From the NCBI RefSeq assembly GCF_032121415.1, contig NZ_CP135079.1, positions 5,022,001-5,086,000 on the forward strand: a DNA stretch of 64,000 nt, in the 5' to 3' direction. Every line of letters starts with the position of its first letter. The first letter of the stretch is position 1. This DNA is from Streptomyces parvus. GTDB taxonomy: Bacteria > Actinomycetota > Actinomycetes > Streptomycetales > Streptomycetaceae. This document shows positions 45,101 through 52,190 of this stretch, in pieces. The position numbers were made by a program, and so were the translations under genes. The notes under the pieces were generated by a model. That model did no database searches. It saw nothing but the letters and a program-made list of their open reading frames with translations, and was not told the DNA's origin.

Positions 45101-45278
45101 GGACGTGCACCGGCTGGTCGCGGCCGGACACACCAACCGGCGGATCGCCGAGGAGCTGTTCATCTCCCCGAAGACCGCGAGCGTCCACGTCTCCAACATC
45201 CTGGCCAAGCTGGGCGTCTCCAGCCGAGGCGAGGCAGCCGCCCTCGCCCACCGCCTGAGGCTCTACCCGGTGGCGTAG
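42177..45278 (+). CDS. Large LuxR-family AAA ATPase transcriptional regulator
   Basis: About 1033 residues. N-terminal AAA_16 ATPase: VFVGRAEELASLTGAL, Walker A GGEAGVGKTRLVEQF, Walker B VVLVLEDLHWADAST. Helical TPR-like middle region. C-terminal LuxR helix-turn-helix LTPREQDVHRLVAAGHTNRR-IAEELFISPKTASVHVSNIL. Typical LAL-type signal-integrating activator; ligand and targets unknown. ATG 42177 lacks a good ribosome-binding site; in-frame GTG at 42129 or 42189 are alternatives. Similar class to the partial gene at the left edge. Confidence 0.9.
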   Translation: MLSGVETRSVSPVFVGRAEELASLTGALARAASGDPQALLIGGEAGVGKTRLVEQFVSAAERRDAVVAVGSCVEIGADGLPFAPFPTALRALRRALPEEMAAACAGKEGELARLLPELGEARRDATDEHSIARLFELTARLLEQISADRPVVLVLEDLHWADASTRHLLAYLFRTLSSGRLMVVGTYRADDIHRRHPLRPLLAELDRLRTVARVELDRFSHDEVGRQLAGILAEIPEAALVDEIFERSDGNAFFVEELAGSLACCGDGSGLSESLRDLLLVRVEALPEHAQRIARIVAEGGSFVEHELLAAVAGLGEDELDEALRAAVGANLLQPAPDNDGYRFRHSLVREAVSDDLLPGERTRVNRRYAEALEADPSLVRDDERATRLASYWYYAHDAAKALPAVLRAAVEARRRYAYSEQLRLLERAMELWDDVPGEVLATLRPFDYAEVYPASACDPENTPLRYLDVMAEATVAAHFGGDRKRALAISKKAMRVLAAEADPLREAWFLVQRSRLVQGLDKGDGWEELAAAQELVRGLPPSSVQADVLTNVASWKALHQPGPQALADSDRAVEYARLVGDEYIELHARLTRGWLVADAGGVEEGLAEMYAVRDRAEQLHLMNLLGRVSVNLPSSLEAMGRSLEAVAAADHGIEICHSHGLADSGAWVYANQSQSLFSLGHWAQSESAAASAARLALGPRAKGLAALRRTELAVARGESAEAEEQLALVRRHFGHRDPQHQHVIDPGRHGMVLAASQGRLAEARTAFEELARGGFPPGTQRYALPLLQAAAMIEADARGLPAAEPDRPELLALIRRCVKGLPMLVPVWQAYGVFIEAELARAEGTDTPDHWARAAEAFGPLYRPYQLAQIHRRWAESLLIAPGERSTATALLHRAHTAAGRLGARPLAEAVEQLAARARITLDGSGTEPGPDAGIHPAVLAPVSAADGTDRPPAEEEDPAIAAVASFGLTPREQDVHRLVAAGHTNRRIAEELFISPKTASVHVSNILAKLGVSSRGEAAALAHRLRLYPVA

Positions 45279-45298
45279 GGCCTTTCGGGCCCCTTGAC

Positions 45299-45318
45299 GC
45301 CGCCGGCTCCCCGGCGGC
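45299..45318. terminator. Bidirectional hairpin between convergent genes
   Basis: 8-bp GC stem (GCCGCCGG/CCGGCGGC) with CTCC loop between the stop codons of the LuxR gene and the PQQ-type dehydrogenase gene, positioned to end both transcripts. Confidence 0.55.
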
Positions 45319-45324
45319 GGCCCG

Positions 45325-46539
45325 CTACTCCACCTCGACCTGGAGGACCCTGTCGTCCCCGGGCTTCTTCGTGCCGCGCCCGTCCGTGTTGCTGGTGACC
45401 AGCCACAGGCGGTCGCTCCCCGCGCCCACCACCGTGCGCAGGCGGCCGTGCTCCCCCTCCAGGAACGCCTGGGGGTCCGCGAGAGGCTCCCCGGCCTTCT
45501 CGCCGGAGAGCGGAATCCGCCACAGCCGCTCACCGCGCAGCCCGGCCATCCAGATCGATCCCTGCGCGTACGCGATCCCGCTGGGGGAGGCCTCCGAGGT
45601 CTTCCACTGCGCCACCGGGTCGATGAACCCGTCCTCGCCCTCCTCACCCTCGACCTCGGGCCAGCCGTAGTTCCCGCCGGGCTCGATCAGATTCAGCTCG
45701 TCCCAGGTGTTCTGCCCGAACTCGGCGGCCCACAGCCGCTTCTCCGCGTCCCAGGCGAGCCCCTGCACATTGCGGTGGCCGTACGAATACACCACCGAGT
45801 CCGCCTCCGGGTTGCCGTGCACGGGCTCGCCGTCGGGGGTCATCCGCAGGATCTTGCCCGCCAGCGACTCCTTGTCCTGGGACAGCCCGGTGTCCCCGGT
45901 CTCGCCCGTGCCCGCGTACAGCATCTTGTCCGGACCGAAGGCGATCCGGCCGCCGTTGTGGATGCTGCCCTTGGGGATACCGCGCAGCACGGTGTCCGGG
46001 GCGCCGAGCTGCTGTCCCGCCGGGCGCTTCTCGTCGTAACTCATCCGGACGATCCGGTTGTCGGACGTGGTCGTGAAGTAGGCGTACACCAGCTGGTCCG
46101 CGCCGAACGTGGACGAGACGGCGAGCCCGAGCAGTCCGCCCTCGCCGGCCGGGGACACCCCGGGCACCGAGCCCAGCAGCGTCTGCTTCCCGCTTCCGCC
46201 GTCGATCCGGTGGACCGTCCCCTCGTCCCGCGAGGACACCAGCAGATCACCGCCCGGCAACGCGGCCAGACCCCACGGCGACTTCAGGTTCTCCGTCAGC
46301 GTCGAGACGACCTTCGCCGAGCCCTTCTCGGGCGGCAGGTCCGCCGACCGGCTCGGCGAGGCCGGGGAAGCGGAGCCCGCGGCGGTCGGGGAACCGGCCG
46401 GCCGGCCGGACGCGCCACCGTCCCCGCCCCCGCCGCCGGAACAAGCGGCGGACAGCAGCAGAGCGGCCGACGCCGCCGCGGCCAGCACCCCCCTGCGCAC
46501 GGCCGGGGACTGCACACGTCCGAACAGAGCACCACGCAC
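45325..46539 (-). CDS. PQQ-dependent sugar dehydrogenase-like lipoprotein (glucose/sorbosone dehydrogenase)
   Basis: 404 residues from GTG 46539, which has AAAGGAA upstream. Lipoprotein signal RRGVLAAAASAALLLSAAC with lipobox SAAC at about residue 33. A Gly/Ser/Ala-rich linker precedes the beta-propeller: SPWGLAALPGGDLLVSSRDE, GEGGLLGLAVSS, SIHNGGRIAFGPDKMLYAGTG, HRNVQGLAWD, GENTWDEL-like GQNTWDELNL with NYGWPEVEGEEG. It lies on the outer face of the membrane. Members oxidise sugars with PQQ, but many homologues have unknown substrates. Confidence 0.88.
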   Translation of the reverse strand: MRGALFGRVQSPAVRRGVLAAAASAALLLSAACSGGGGGDGGASGRPAGSPTAAGSASPASPSRSADLPPEKGSAKVVSTLTENLKSPWGLAALPGGDLLVSSRDEGTVHRIDGGSGKQTLLGSVPGVSPAGEGGLLGLAVSSTFGADQLVYAYFTTTSDNRIVRMSYDEKRPAGQQLGAPDTVLRGIPKGSIHNGGRIAFGPDKMLYAGTGETGDTGLSQDKESLAGKILRMTPDGEPVHGNPEADSVVYSYGHRNVQGLAWDAEKRLWAAEFGQNTWDELNLIEPGGNYGWPEVEGEEGEDGFIDPVAQWKTSEASPSGIAYAQGSIWMAGLRGERLWRIPLSGEKAGEPLADPQAFLEGEHGRLRTVVGAGSDRLWLVTSNTDGRGTKKPGDDRVLQVEVE

Positions 46540-46666
46540 GGAACCGATTCCTTTCGACGTTTGCCCGACTACCCGCCCCCACACCGCGTTTCCCCCACAG
46601 TGTTCCTCCATCCCGGGGCAGGAAGTTCCCGATCCGCCCATTCTCCCGCCGCACGGGCCGCGACGC

Positions 46667-47659
46667 TCAGTCCCAGGACTCGCGGGCGGCGGGCAGCGCG
46701 TCGATCTCCGCCAGGTCCCACTCGTCCAGGACCACCCGCCCCGCCCCGGCGTTCTCCACCGCCCACTGCTCCCGCTTCGCCCCCGGCACCGGCACCACGT
46801 GCGGGCCCTGGCGCAGCACCCACGCCAGCGCCACCTGCGCCACGGTCGCGCCCCGGCGCTCCGCGATCCGCCGCAGACCGGCCACCACCGGCTGGTTCGC
46901 CGCCATCACCTCGGCCGTGAACCGCGGATGCCTGGCCCGCAGATCCTCCGGCTCGAACCCCTGCCCCGGCTTCAGCGTCCCGGTCAGGTAGCCGCTGCCC
47001 AACGGCATCGCGGCCAGCAGCCCGACCCCGCGCGCCACGCACCACGGCAGCAGTTCCGTCAGCGCCTCCCGCGACCACACCGACAGCTCCGCCTCGACGG
47101 CGCTGACCGGAAAGACCTGCTGGATCCGCTCCAGCTGCCGGATCGTTCCCTCGAACGGGCCCTCGCCCGACCGGCGCGGTGCCCGCGCCCCCACGGCGCA
47201 CAGCCCCAGCGAGCGCACCTTGCCCACGGTGACCAGCTCCGCCATCGCGCCCCAGGTCTCCTCCACCGGCACCTCGGGATCGGCCCGGTGCAGCTGGTAC
47301 AGGTCGATCACATCGGTCTGGAGCCGCCGCAGCGAGGCGTCACAGGCCCGCCGGACATACCCCGGCCGGCCGTTCGCGACGATGTGCTGATCGCCCACCA
47401 GCAGCCCGCACTTGGTGGAGACGAACGCCTCCTCGCGCCGGCCCTTGAGCGCACGCCCCACCAGCAGCTCATTGGTGAACGGGCCGTACATGTCCGCGGT
47501 GTCGAGCAGCCGGACGCCCGCGTCCAGGGCCGCGTGCACCGTCCGCACCGAACGGTCGCCGAGCTGCTGCGACGCGCTGTAACCCCAGCTCATCGGCATA
47601 CAGCCCAGCCCGACCGCACCCACGGCAAGCCCCGCCGCCCCGATAGTCCTGCACTCCAA
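46667..47659 (-). CDS. Aldo/keto reductase
   Basis: 330 residues. GLGCMPMSWGYS start, catalytic Asp and Tyr in LLDTADMYGPFTNELLVG, Lys in VSTKCGLLVG, His in LYQLHRADPEVP. NADPH-binding loop near WSREALTELLPWC...GSGYLTG. Reduces aldehydes or ketones; substrate unknown. Divergent from the hydroxyacid dehydrogenase gene, sharing its 136-bp promoter region. Confidence 0.93.
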   Translation of the reverse strand: MECRTIGAAGLAVGAVGLGCMPMSWGYSASQQLGDRSVRTVHAALDAGVRLLDTADMYGPFTNELLVGRALKGRREEAFVSTKCGLLVGDQHIVANGRPGYVRRACDASLRRLQTDVIDLYQLHRADPEVPVEETWGAMAELVTVGKVRSLGLCAVGARAPRRSGEGPFEGTIRQLERIQQVFPVSAVEAELSVWSREALTELLPWCVARGVGLLAAMPLGSGYLTGTLKPGQGFEPEDLRARHPRFTAEVMAANQPVVAGLRRIAERRGATVAQVALAWVLRQGPHVVPVPGAKREQWAVENAGAGRVVLDEWDLAEIDALPAARESWD

Positions 47660-47795
47660 CTCCCCGAACCCTCCCTAGGACCTTCCGTCCCGTCGCCACG
47701 GGGCCGTACCGCACCCAAAAGTAACCTCTGGCGCCCCCGGGTCTTCGCGCAGCCGCCCTGGAGCGCTCGCCCATCCGTCGCATAGCCTCCCGACC

Positions 47796-48743
47796 ATGAC
47801 TGCGACGACTGCCGACGTATGGCTGCCCTTCCCGGCCGAGGAGATCGACGGGCTCCCCGAGAACCTCGACTACCTCTTCTGGGACGGCGGGACGGACTAC
47901 CCCGGCAACCCGGCCGACTGCGCCTACTACGTCGTTCCTTACATGAAGGGCCCCGAGATCGCGCAGCGCCCGCTCGCCGCCATGAGCGGCGTCCAGGTGG
48001 TGCAGACGCTCTCCGCCGGCATCGACCACGTCGAGCCGGGGCTCGGCCTGCTGCCCGCCGGGGTTCGGCTCTGCAACGCCAAGGGGGTGCACGAGGCGTC
48101 CACCGCCGAGCTGACCCTCGCGCTGGTCCTGGCCTCCCTGCGCGGCTTCCCGGGGTTCGTCCACGGCCAGGACAAGGAGGAGTGGCGCTCCGGCTTCTAC
48201 CCGGCGCTCGCCGACAAGTCCGTCCTCATCGTGGGGTACGGCTCCATCGGCTCGGCGATCGAGGACCGGCTCGCCCCCTTCGAGTGCGCGAGGGTGGCGC
48301 GCGTCGCGCGCTCCGCACGGACCTCCGCGCGCGGCCCCGTACACACGCTCGACGATCTGCCCGCCCTGCTGCCCGAGGCCGACGTGGTGATCCTCTCCAC
48401 CCCGCTCAACCCGTCCACGCAGGGGCTGGTGGGCGCCGACTTCCTCGCCGCGATGCCCGACGGCGCCCTCCTCGTCAACGTCGCCCGCGGCGGAGTCGTC
48501 GACACCAAGGCCCTGTTGTCCGAACTGGAATCCGGACGGCTGCGGGCCGCTCTCGACGTGACCGACCCCGAACCCCTGCCCCAGGGCCATCCCCTCTGGC
48601 ATGCTCCGAATGTCTTGATCACGCCTCATGTGGGCGGCAGCACCTCGGCGTTCGAACCCCGCGCCAAGCGGCTGCTGGCCGCACAGCTGACCCGGTTCGC
48701 CGCAGGAGAGCCGCTGCGGAACGTCGTCTCCACCACCGGCTGA
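47796..48743 (+). CDS. D-2-hydroxyacid dehydrogenase (NAD-binding)
   Basis: 315 residues. Rossmann motif VGYGSIGSAIEDRL near residue 150, TLSAGIDHVEPGL, catalytic Arg in NVARGGVVDTKAL, Glu in DVTDPEPLPQGHPLWH, and His in ITPHVGGSTSAFEPRAKRL. The full set of catalytic residues is present, so an active enzyme is expected; specificity cannot be read from sequence. Confidence 0.93.
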   Translation: MTATTADVWLPFPAEEIDGLPENLDYLFWDGGTDYPGNPADCAYYVVPYMKGPEIAQRPLAAMSGVQVVQTLSAGIDHVEPGLGLLPAGVRLCNAKGVHEASTAELTLALVLASLRGFPGFVHGQDKEEWRSGFYPALADKSVLIVGYGSIGSAIEDRLAPFECARVARVARSARTSARGPVHTLDDLPALLPEADVVILSTPLNPSTQGLVGADFLAAMPDGALLVNVARGGVVDTKALLSELESGRLRAALDVTDPEPLPQGHPLWHAPNVLITPHVGGSTSAFEPRAKRLLAAQLTRFAAGEPLRNVVSTTG

Positions 48744-48873
48744 CCCCCCTCGGGCGGCAACGCTACGGGGTGGTCCGGATGCACGCAGTGCCGCTCACCT
48801 CGCATTTCGTCACGGAGCGTAGAGAAGCTATGGCCCTGAGTGACGGATCTGGTGTATCGTCCGACCCGGGGCG

Positions 48874-48898
48874 CCGCGCCGTGAAAGGGACGGCGCGG
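48874..48898 (+). promoter_or_regulatory. Hairpin in the cdgC leader
   Basis: Perfect 9-bp stem (48874-48882 with 48890-48898) around the loop GAAAGGG, 36 bp before the first possible cdgC start. The loop carries a purine Shine-Dalgarno-like sequence. Could be a 5'-UTR structure affecting translation, or a terminator for the upstream gene. Function is inferred from position only. Confidence 0.35.
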
Positions 48899-48933
48899 GG
48901 GGAGCATCGGAACGCGAGGGGGCGACGGGCGAT

Positions 48934-51900
48934 GTGCTGGCCATGGAGAGACGAGCCGAAGCGGACGCGCGGACGGTCGCGGCCGTCCGCGTCGACGGCG
49001 CGCACCAGCCGGCGGTGGCCGGATCCATGCCCCGGAGCGGTCTCCCCGGAGCGGCGGCCGTCGCCGAGCGAGCGACGCCGAAAGGGTTCCGCGAGGAGCC
49101 AGGCGCCGGCCGGCACGTGCCCGGCGGACCCGGGGCGGGGTGCCCTCCGGTGAGCGCGCTGGGTGCCTTGCTCGCCCCGCGGTCCGAGTCCGGCTCCACC
49201 GGGATGCGGTCCCGGATCCTGCTCGGCCTCGTCTGCGCCGGGTATTCGGTGGGCGCCGCCTTCGGCTGGGGGTCACCGCAAGTCGCCGTCTTCATGGGGG
49301 ACTTCGGACTCGCCGCAGCCGCACTGGTCGCCGCGGTCTCCTGCTTCCTCTACGCGCGGACGGGCGCGGGCCGGCTGCGGCCCGCCTGGCTGCTGTTCTC
49401 GCTCTCCTCCCTCATGGCCGCCTGCGGAAACGCCGTCTGGGGGTGGTACGAGGTGCTCCTCGGCGTCCCCGTGCCCACCCCCTCCCTCGCCGACGTCTTC
49501 TTCCTCTGCTTCGCGCCGCCCGCCATCGTCGGGCTGCTCGTGCTCGCCAAACGGCCCGTCACCCGGGCCGGCTGGGTCTGCCTCGCCCTGGACGCCTGGC
49601 TGATCGGCGGCTCCCTGCTGACGCTCGCCTGGAGCCTCGCCCTCGCGCATACCGCGCACATGGCGGGCGTCCAGGACGCCAGCGTCGCGCCCGCGGCCCT
49701 CTCGCTGGCCTATCCCCTGCTCGACATCGTGCTCGTCTCGATGGTGCTCGCCCTGCATTTCCGGCGGGCCGGGGTGAACCGCTCCGCGGTGAACACCGCC
49801 ATCGCCGCGCTGGCGCTCACCGTGCTGAGCGACGCGGTCTTCACCTCGCCGCTGCTGCGCTCCACCTACCACTCGGGCCAGCTCCTCGACGCCGGCTGGT
49901 TCGCCGGATCGCTGCTCCTCGCCTACGCCCCCTGGGGCGCCCGGCGCGGAGCCCGCCGGCCCGCCCGCCCCGCCCCGCCGCGCGCCACCGCCAGCCGCCC
50001 GATCGCCGGCTCCCTCGCGGCCCTCACCCCGTATCTCGCCGCAGCCGTCTGCACCCTGGGCATCCTGTACAACGTGGTCGACGGCCGCCGGGTGGACAGG
50101 GTCGTCATCTTCACCGGCTGCACCGTGGTCCTGGCGCTGGTCGTCCGGCAGGGCATCATGCTCCTCGACAACATCTCCCTCACCCAGGAGCTGGCCCAGA
50201 AGGAGAACCACTTCCGCTCCCTGGTGCAGGGCTCCAGCGACGTCATCATGATCGCCGCGCCCAACGGCACCCTGCGCTACGTCAGCCCCGCCGCCGCCGG
50301 GGTCTACGGGCGCGAGGCGGAGGACCTGGTCGGCGCCGAGCTGTCCTCGATCATCCACCCCGAGGATCTGGGCCGGTTCGTCCACGAGGTGCGGCGCTTC
50401 CTCGCCGCGCCGCCCCAGGAGGAGCCCACCACCCGCATCGAATGCCGCTTCCGCTCGGGCACCGGCGACTGGCTCAACGTCGAGTCCACCGTCAACCGCC
50501 ACCAGGGCGGCCTCCTCCTCAACAGCCGGGACGTCACCGAACGGGTCAGGCTCCAGGCCCAGTTGCAGCACAACGCCGAGCACGACCCGCTCACCGACCT
50601 GCCCAACCGGGCCCTGTTCACCGCTCGGGTCCGCCAGGCGCTCAGCGGCCGCCGGGCCGGCGACCCCGGCACCGCCGTCCTCTTCATCGATCTCGACGGC
50701 TTCAAACAGGTCAACGACACCATCGGCCACCAGGCGGGCGACGAACTGCTCATCCAGGCCGGCCGCCGCCTCCAGGACTCCGTCCGGGCCGGCGACACCG
50801 CCGCCCGGCTCGGCGGCGACGAGTTCGCCGCGCTCATCATGGGCGACGGCACCCGCGACCAGGGCGCCCGCGAGTACCAGGTCCACGAGATCGCCGACCG
50901 GCTGCGCCTCACCCTCTCCCAGCCCTACCGGATCGGCGCCAGCGAGGTCAGGGTGGCCGCGTCCATCGGGGTGGCCTTCGCCGAGCCCGCCATCAGCCCC
51001 ACCGACCTCATGCGCAACGCCGACCTCGCGATGTACCGCGCCAAGGCCGGCGGCAAGGACCGGGTCGAGCTGTACGCCCCGCAGATGCAGGCCGACGTCG
51101 TACGCCGCTCCGAGCTGGCCACCCGGCTGCGGACCGCCCTGCGCGACGGTGAGTTCGCCCTGCTCCACCAGCCCGTCGTCCACCTCGCCAGCGGCTCCGT
51201 CGCCGCCGTCGCCGCCCAGGCCCGCTGGCGCTCGGCCCAGGGCATCCTGTTCACCCCCGCCGAGTTCCTGCGGGTCTCCGGCGACGACGACCGCACCGCC
51301 GAGCTCGGCCGCTGGCTCCTGGAGGAGGCCGTGGCCCAGGCCGCCGACCGGGCCAGGGCCGGGCACCCCGTCGCCGTCTCCGTCCGGCTCTCCGCCGCCC
51401 GGCTGCTGGACACGGCCCCGCCGCCCGGCTCCATCGAGGCGCTGCTGACCCGCCACGGGCTGCCCTCCGGCGCCCTGATGATCGAGGTCGCCGACAGCGA
51501 CCCGCGCGTCTCCTTCGACGCCCTGGAGCAGCGCCTCGTGGCCCTGCGCCGGCTCGGCGTACGGATCGCGCTCGACGGCTTCGGCAGCGGCTTCGCGGCG
51601 ATCAACGCGCTGCGCCGACTCCCCATCGACGTACTGAAGCTCGACCGGAACCTGGTGGAGGGGGTGGTCGAATCGGCCAGGCTGCACAAGATCACCAGCG
51701 GCCTCCTGCGGATCGCCTGCGACCTCGGCCTCCAGTCCGTCGCCGACGGCGTCGACGTCCCCGAGCAGGTCCTCGCCCTGCGGGCCATGGGGTGCACCCA
51801 CGGCCAGGGGATGGCCTTCTCCGGCCCGCTCGACGAGTACCGGCTGCGACGCGCCCTGGTCCGCGGGGAGTTCCCCGTACCGGGCGTTCCCAGCCCCCGG

Positions 51901-51972
51901 CCGGTGATGGCGGGCGGCTCGATCCCGCTGCTCACCGGATCACATACTGAGACGCCTGTCCCACCCACTTGA
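48934..51972 (+). CDS. cdgC: PAS-GGDEF-EAL membrane protein (CdgC-like), EAL domain degenerate
   Basis: About 1012 residues if GTG 48934 is used; ATG 48943, GTG 49150 and ATG 49204 are alternatives because the first 90 residues lack recognised structure. About nine or ten membrane helices follow. PAS-PAC lies at about 425-540 and GGDEF is intact at 627-631, with I-site RAGD at 618-621. EAL motif is AAQ at 760-762, the DDFGTGYSS loop is LDGFGSGFAA, and other catalytic residues are altered, so the domain should not hydrolyse c-di-GMP. Predicted diguanylate cyclase with product feedback. The symbol rests on position before ilvB and this architecture (SCO5511-like, from memory). Confidence 0.88.
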   Translation: MLAMERRAEADARTVAAVRVDGAHQPAVAGSMPRSGLPGAAAVAERATPKGFREEPGAGRHVPGGPGAGCPPVSALGALLAPRSESGSTGMRSRILLGLVCAGYSVGAAFGWGSPQVAVFMGDFGLAAAALVAAVSCFLYARTGAGRLRPAWLLFSLSSLMAACGNAVWGWYEVLLGVPVPTPSLADVFFLCFAPPAIVGLLVLAKRPVTRAGWVCLALDAWLIGGSLLTLAWSLALAHTAHMAGVQDASVAPAALSLAYPLLDIVLVSMVLALHFRRAGVNRSAVNTAIAALALTVLSDAVFTSPLLRSTYHSGQLLDAGWFAGSLLLAYAPWGARRGARRPARPAPPRATASRPIAGSLAALTPYLAAAVCTLGILYNVVDGRRVDRVVIFTGCTVVLALVVRQGIMLLDNISLTQELAQKENHFRSLVQGSSDVIMIAAPNGTLRYVSPAAAGVYGREAEDLVGAELSSIIHPEDLGRFVHEVRRFLAAPPQEEPTTRIECRFRSGTGDWLNVESTVNRHQGGLLLNSRDVTERVRLQAQLQHNAEHDPLTDLPNRALFTARVRQALSGRRAGDPGTAVLFIDLDGFKQVNDTIGHQAGDELLIQAGRRLQDSVRAGDTAARLGGDEFAALIMGDGTRDQGAREYQVHEIADRLRLTLSQPYRIGASEVRVAASIGVAFAEPAISPTDLMRNADLAMYRAKAGGKDRVELYAPQMQADVVRRSELATRLRTALRDGEFALLHQPVVHLASGSVAAVAAQARWRSAQGILFTPAEFLRVSGDDDRTAELGRWLLEEAVAQAADRARAGHPVAVSVRLSAARLLDTAPPPGSIEALLTRHGLPSGALMIEVADSDPRVSFDALEQRLVALRRLGVRIALDGFGSGFAAINALRRLPIDVLKLDRNLVEGVVESARLHKITSGLLRIACDLGLQSVADGVDVPEQVLALRAMGCTHGQGMAFSGPLDEYRLRRALVRGEFPVPGVPSPRPVMAGGSIPLLTGSHTETPVPPT

Positions 51973-52005
51973 CACGTCATGCGTGCCGGAGAGAGGGTCA
52001 ATGCC

Positions 52006-52047
52006 ATGCGCACCCGAATTCTCGTACTTGGAAAGCGCGTCGGCTGA
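52006..52047 (+). CDS. ilv leader peptide (13 residues with Ile-Leu-Val-Leu)
   Basis: ATG 52006 follows GGAGAGAGG and encodes MRTRILVLGKRVG before TGA. Four consecutive regulatory codons (ATT CTC GTA CTT = Ile Leu Val Leu) are the classic control run of branched-chain attenuation: when charged Ile/Leu/Val tRNA is scarce the ribosome stalls there. The hairpin and terminator follow directly. Confidence 0.92.
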   Translation: MRTRILVLGKRVG

Positions 52048-52048
52048 A

Positions 52049-52126
52049 GCAGAGTCACTCCACGACACTCTGCGGACCGCACCCGGCGCGCTCCCCTCGC
52101 TTGCCTCACGGCACGAGGGGTTTTTT
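52049..52126 (+). promoter_or_regulatory. ilvB transcription attenuator
   Basis: Hairpin 52049-52055 with 52067-52073 (7-bp GCAGAGT/ACTCTGC) just after the leader stop. A terminator follows: CCCCTCG (52093-52099) pairs with CGAGGGG (52114-52120) plus an inner TGCC/GGCA stem, followed by six T at 52121-52126. The alternative pairing that would act as anti-terminator was not worked out base by base. The layout matches attenuation of ilv genes known in actinobacteria. Confidence 0.9.
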
Positions 52127-52190
52127 GTTGCACTGACGCCTCTCAAAACGCTGCAAAACACCCGCGAAAACCCTCAGCTTCGAGAAGAGA

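Noticed and set aside
42201..45647. 1148-codon open frame opposite the LuxR ATPase gene
   Set aside because: Antisense shadow of a gene with clear Walker and LuxR motifs.
48810..48822. BldD-type box TCAC-N5-GTAG upstream of cdgC
   Set aside because: One mismatch from TNAC-N5-GTNA, expected by chance in GC-rich DNA; would need ChIP or gel-shift support.
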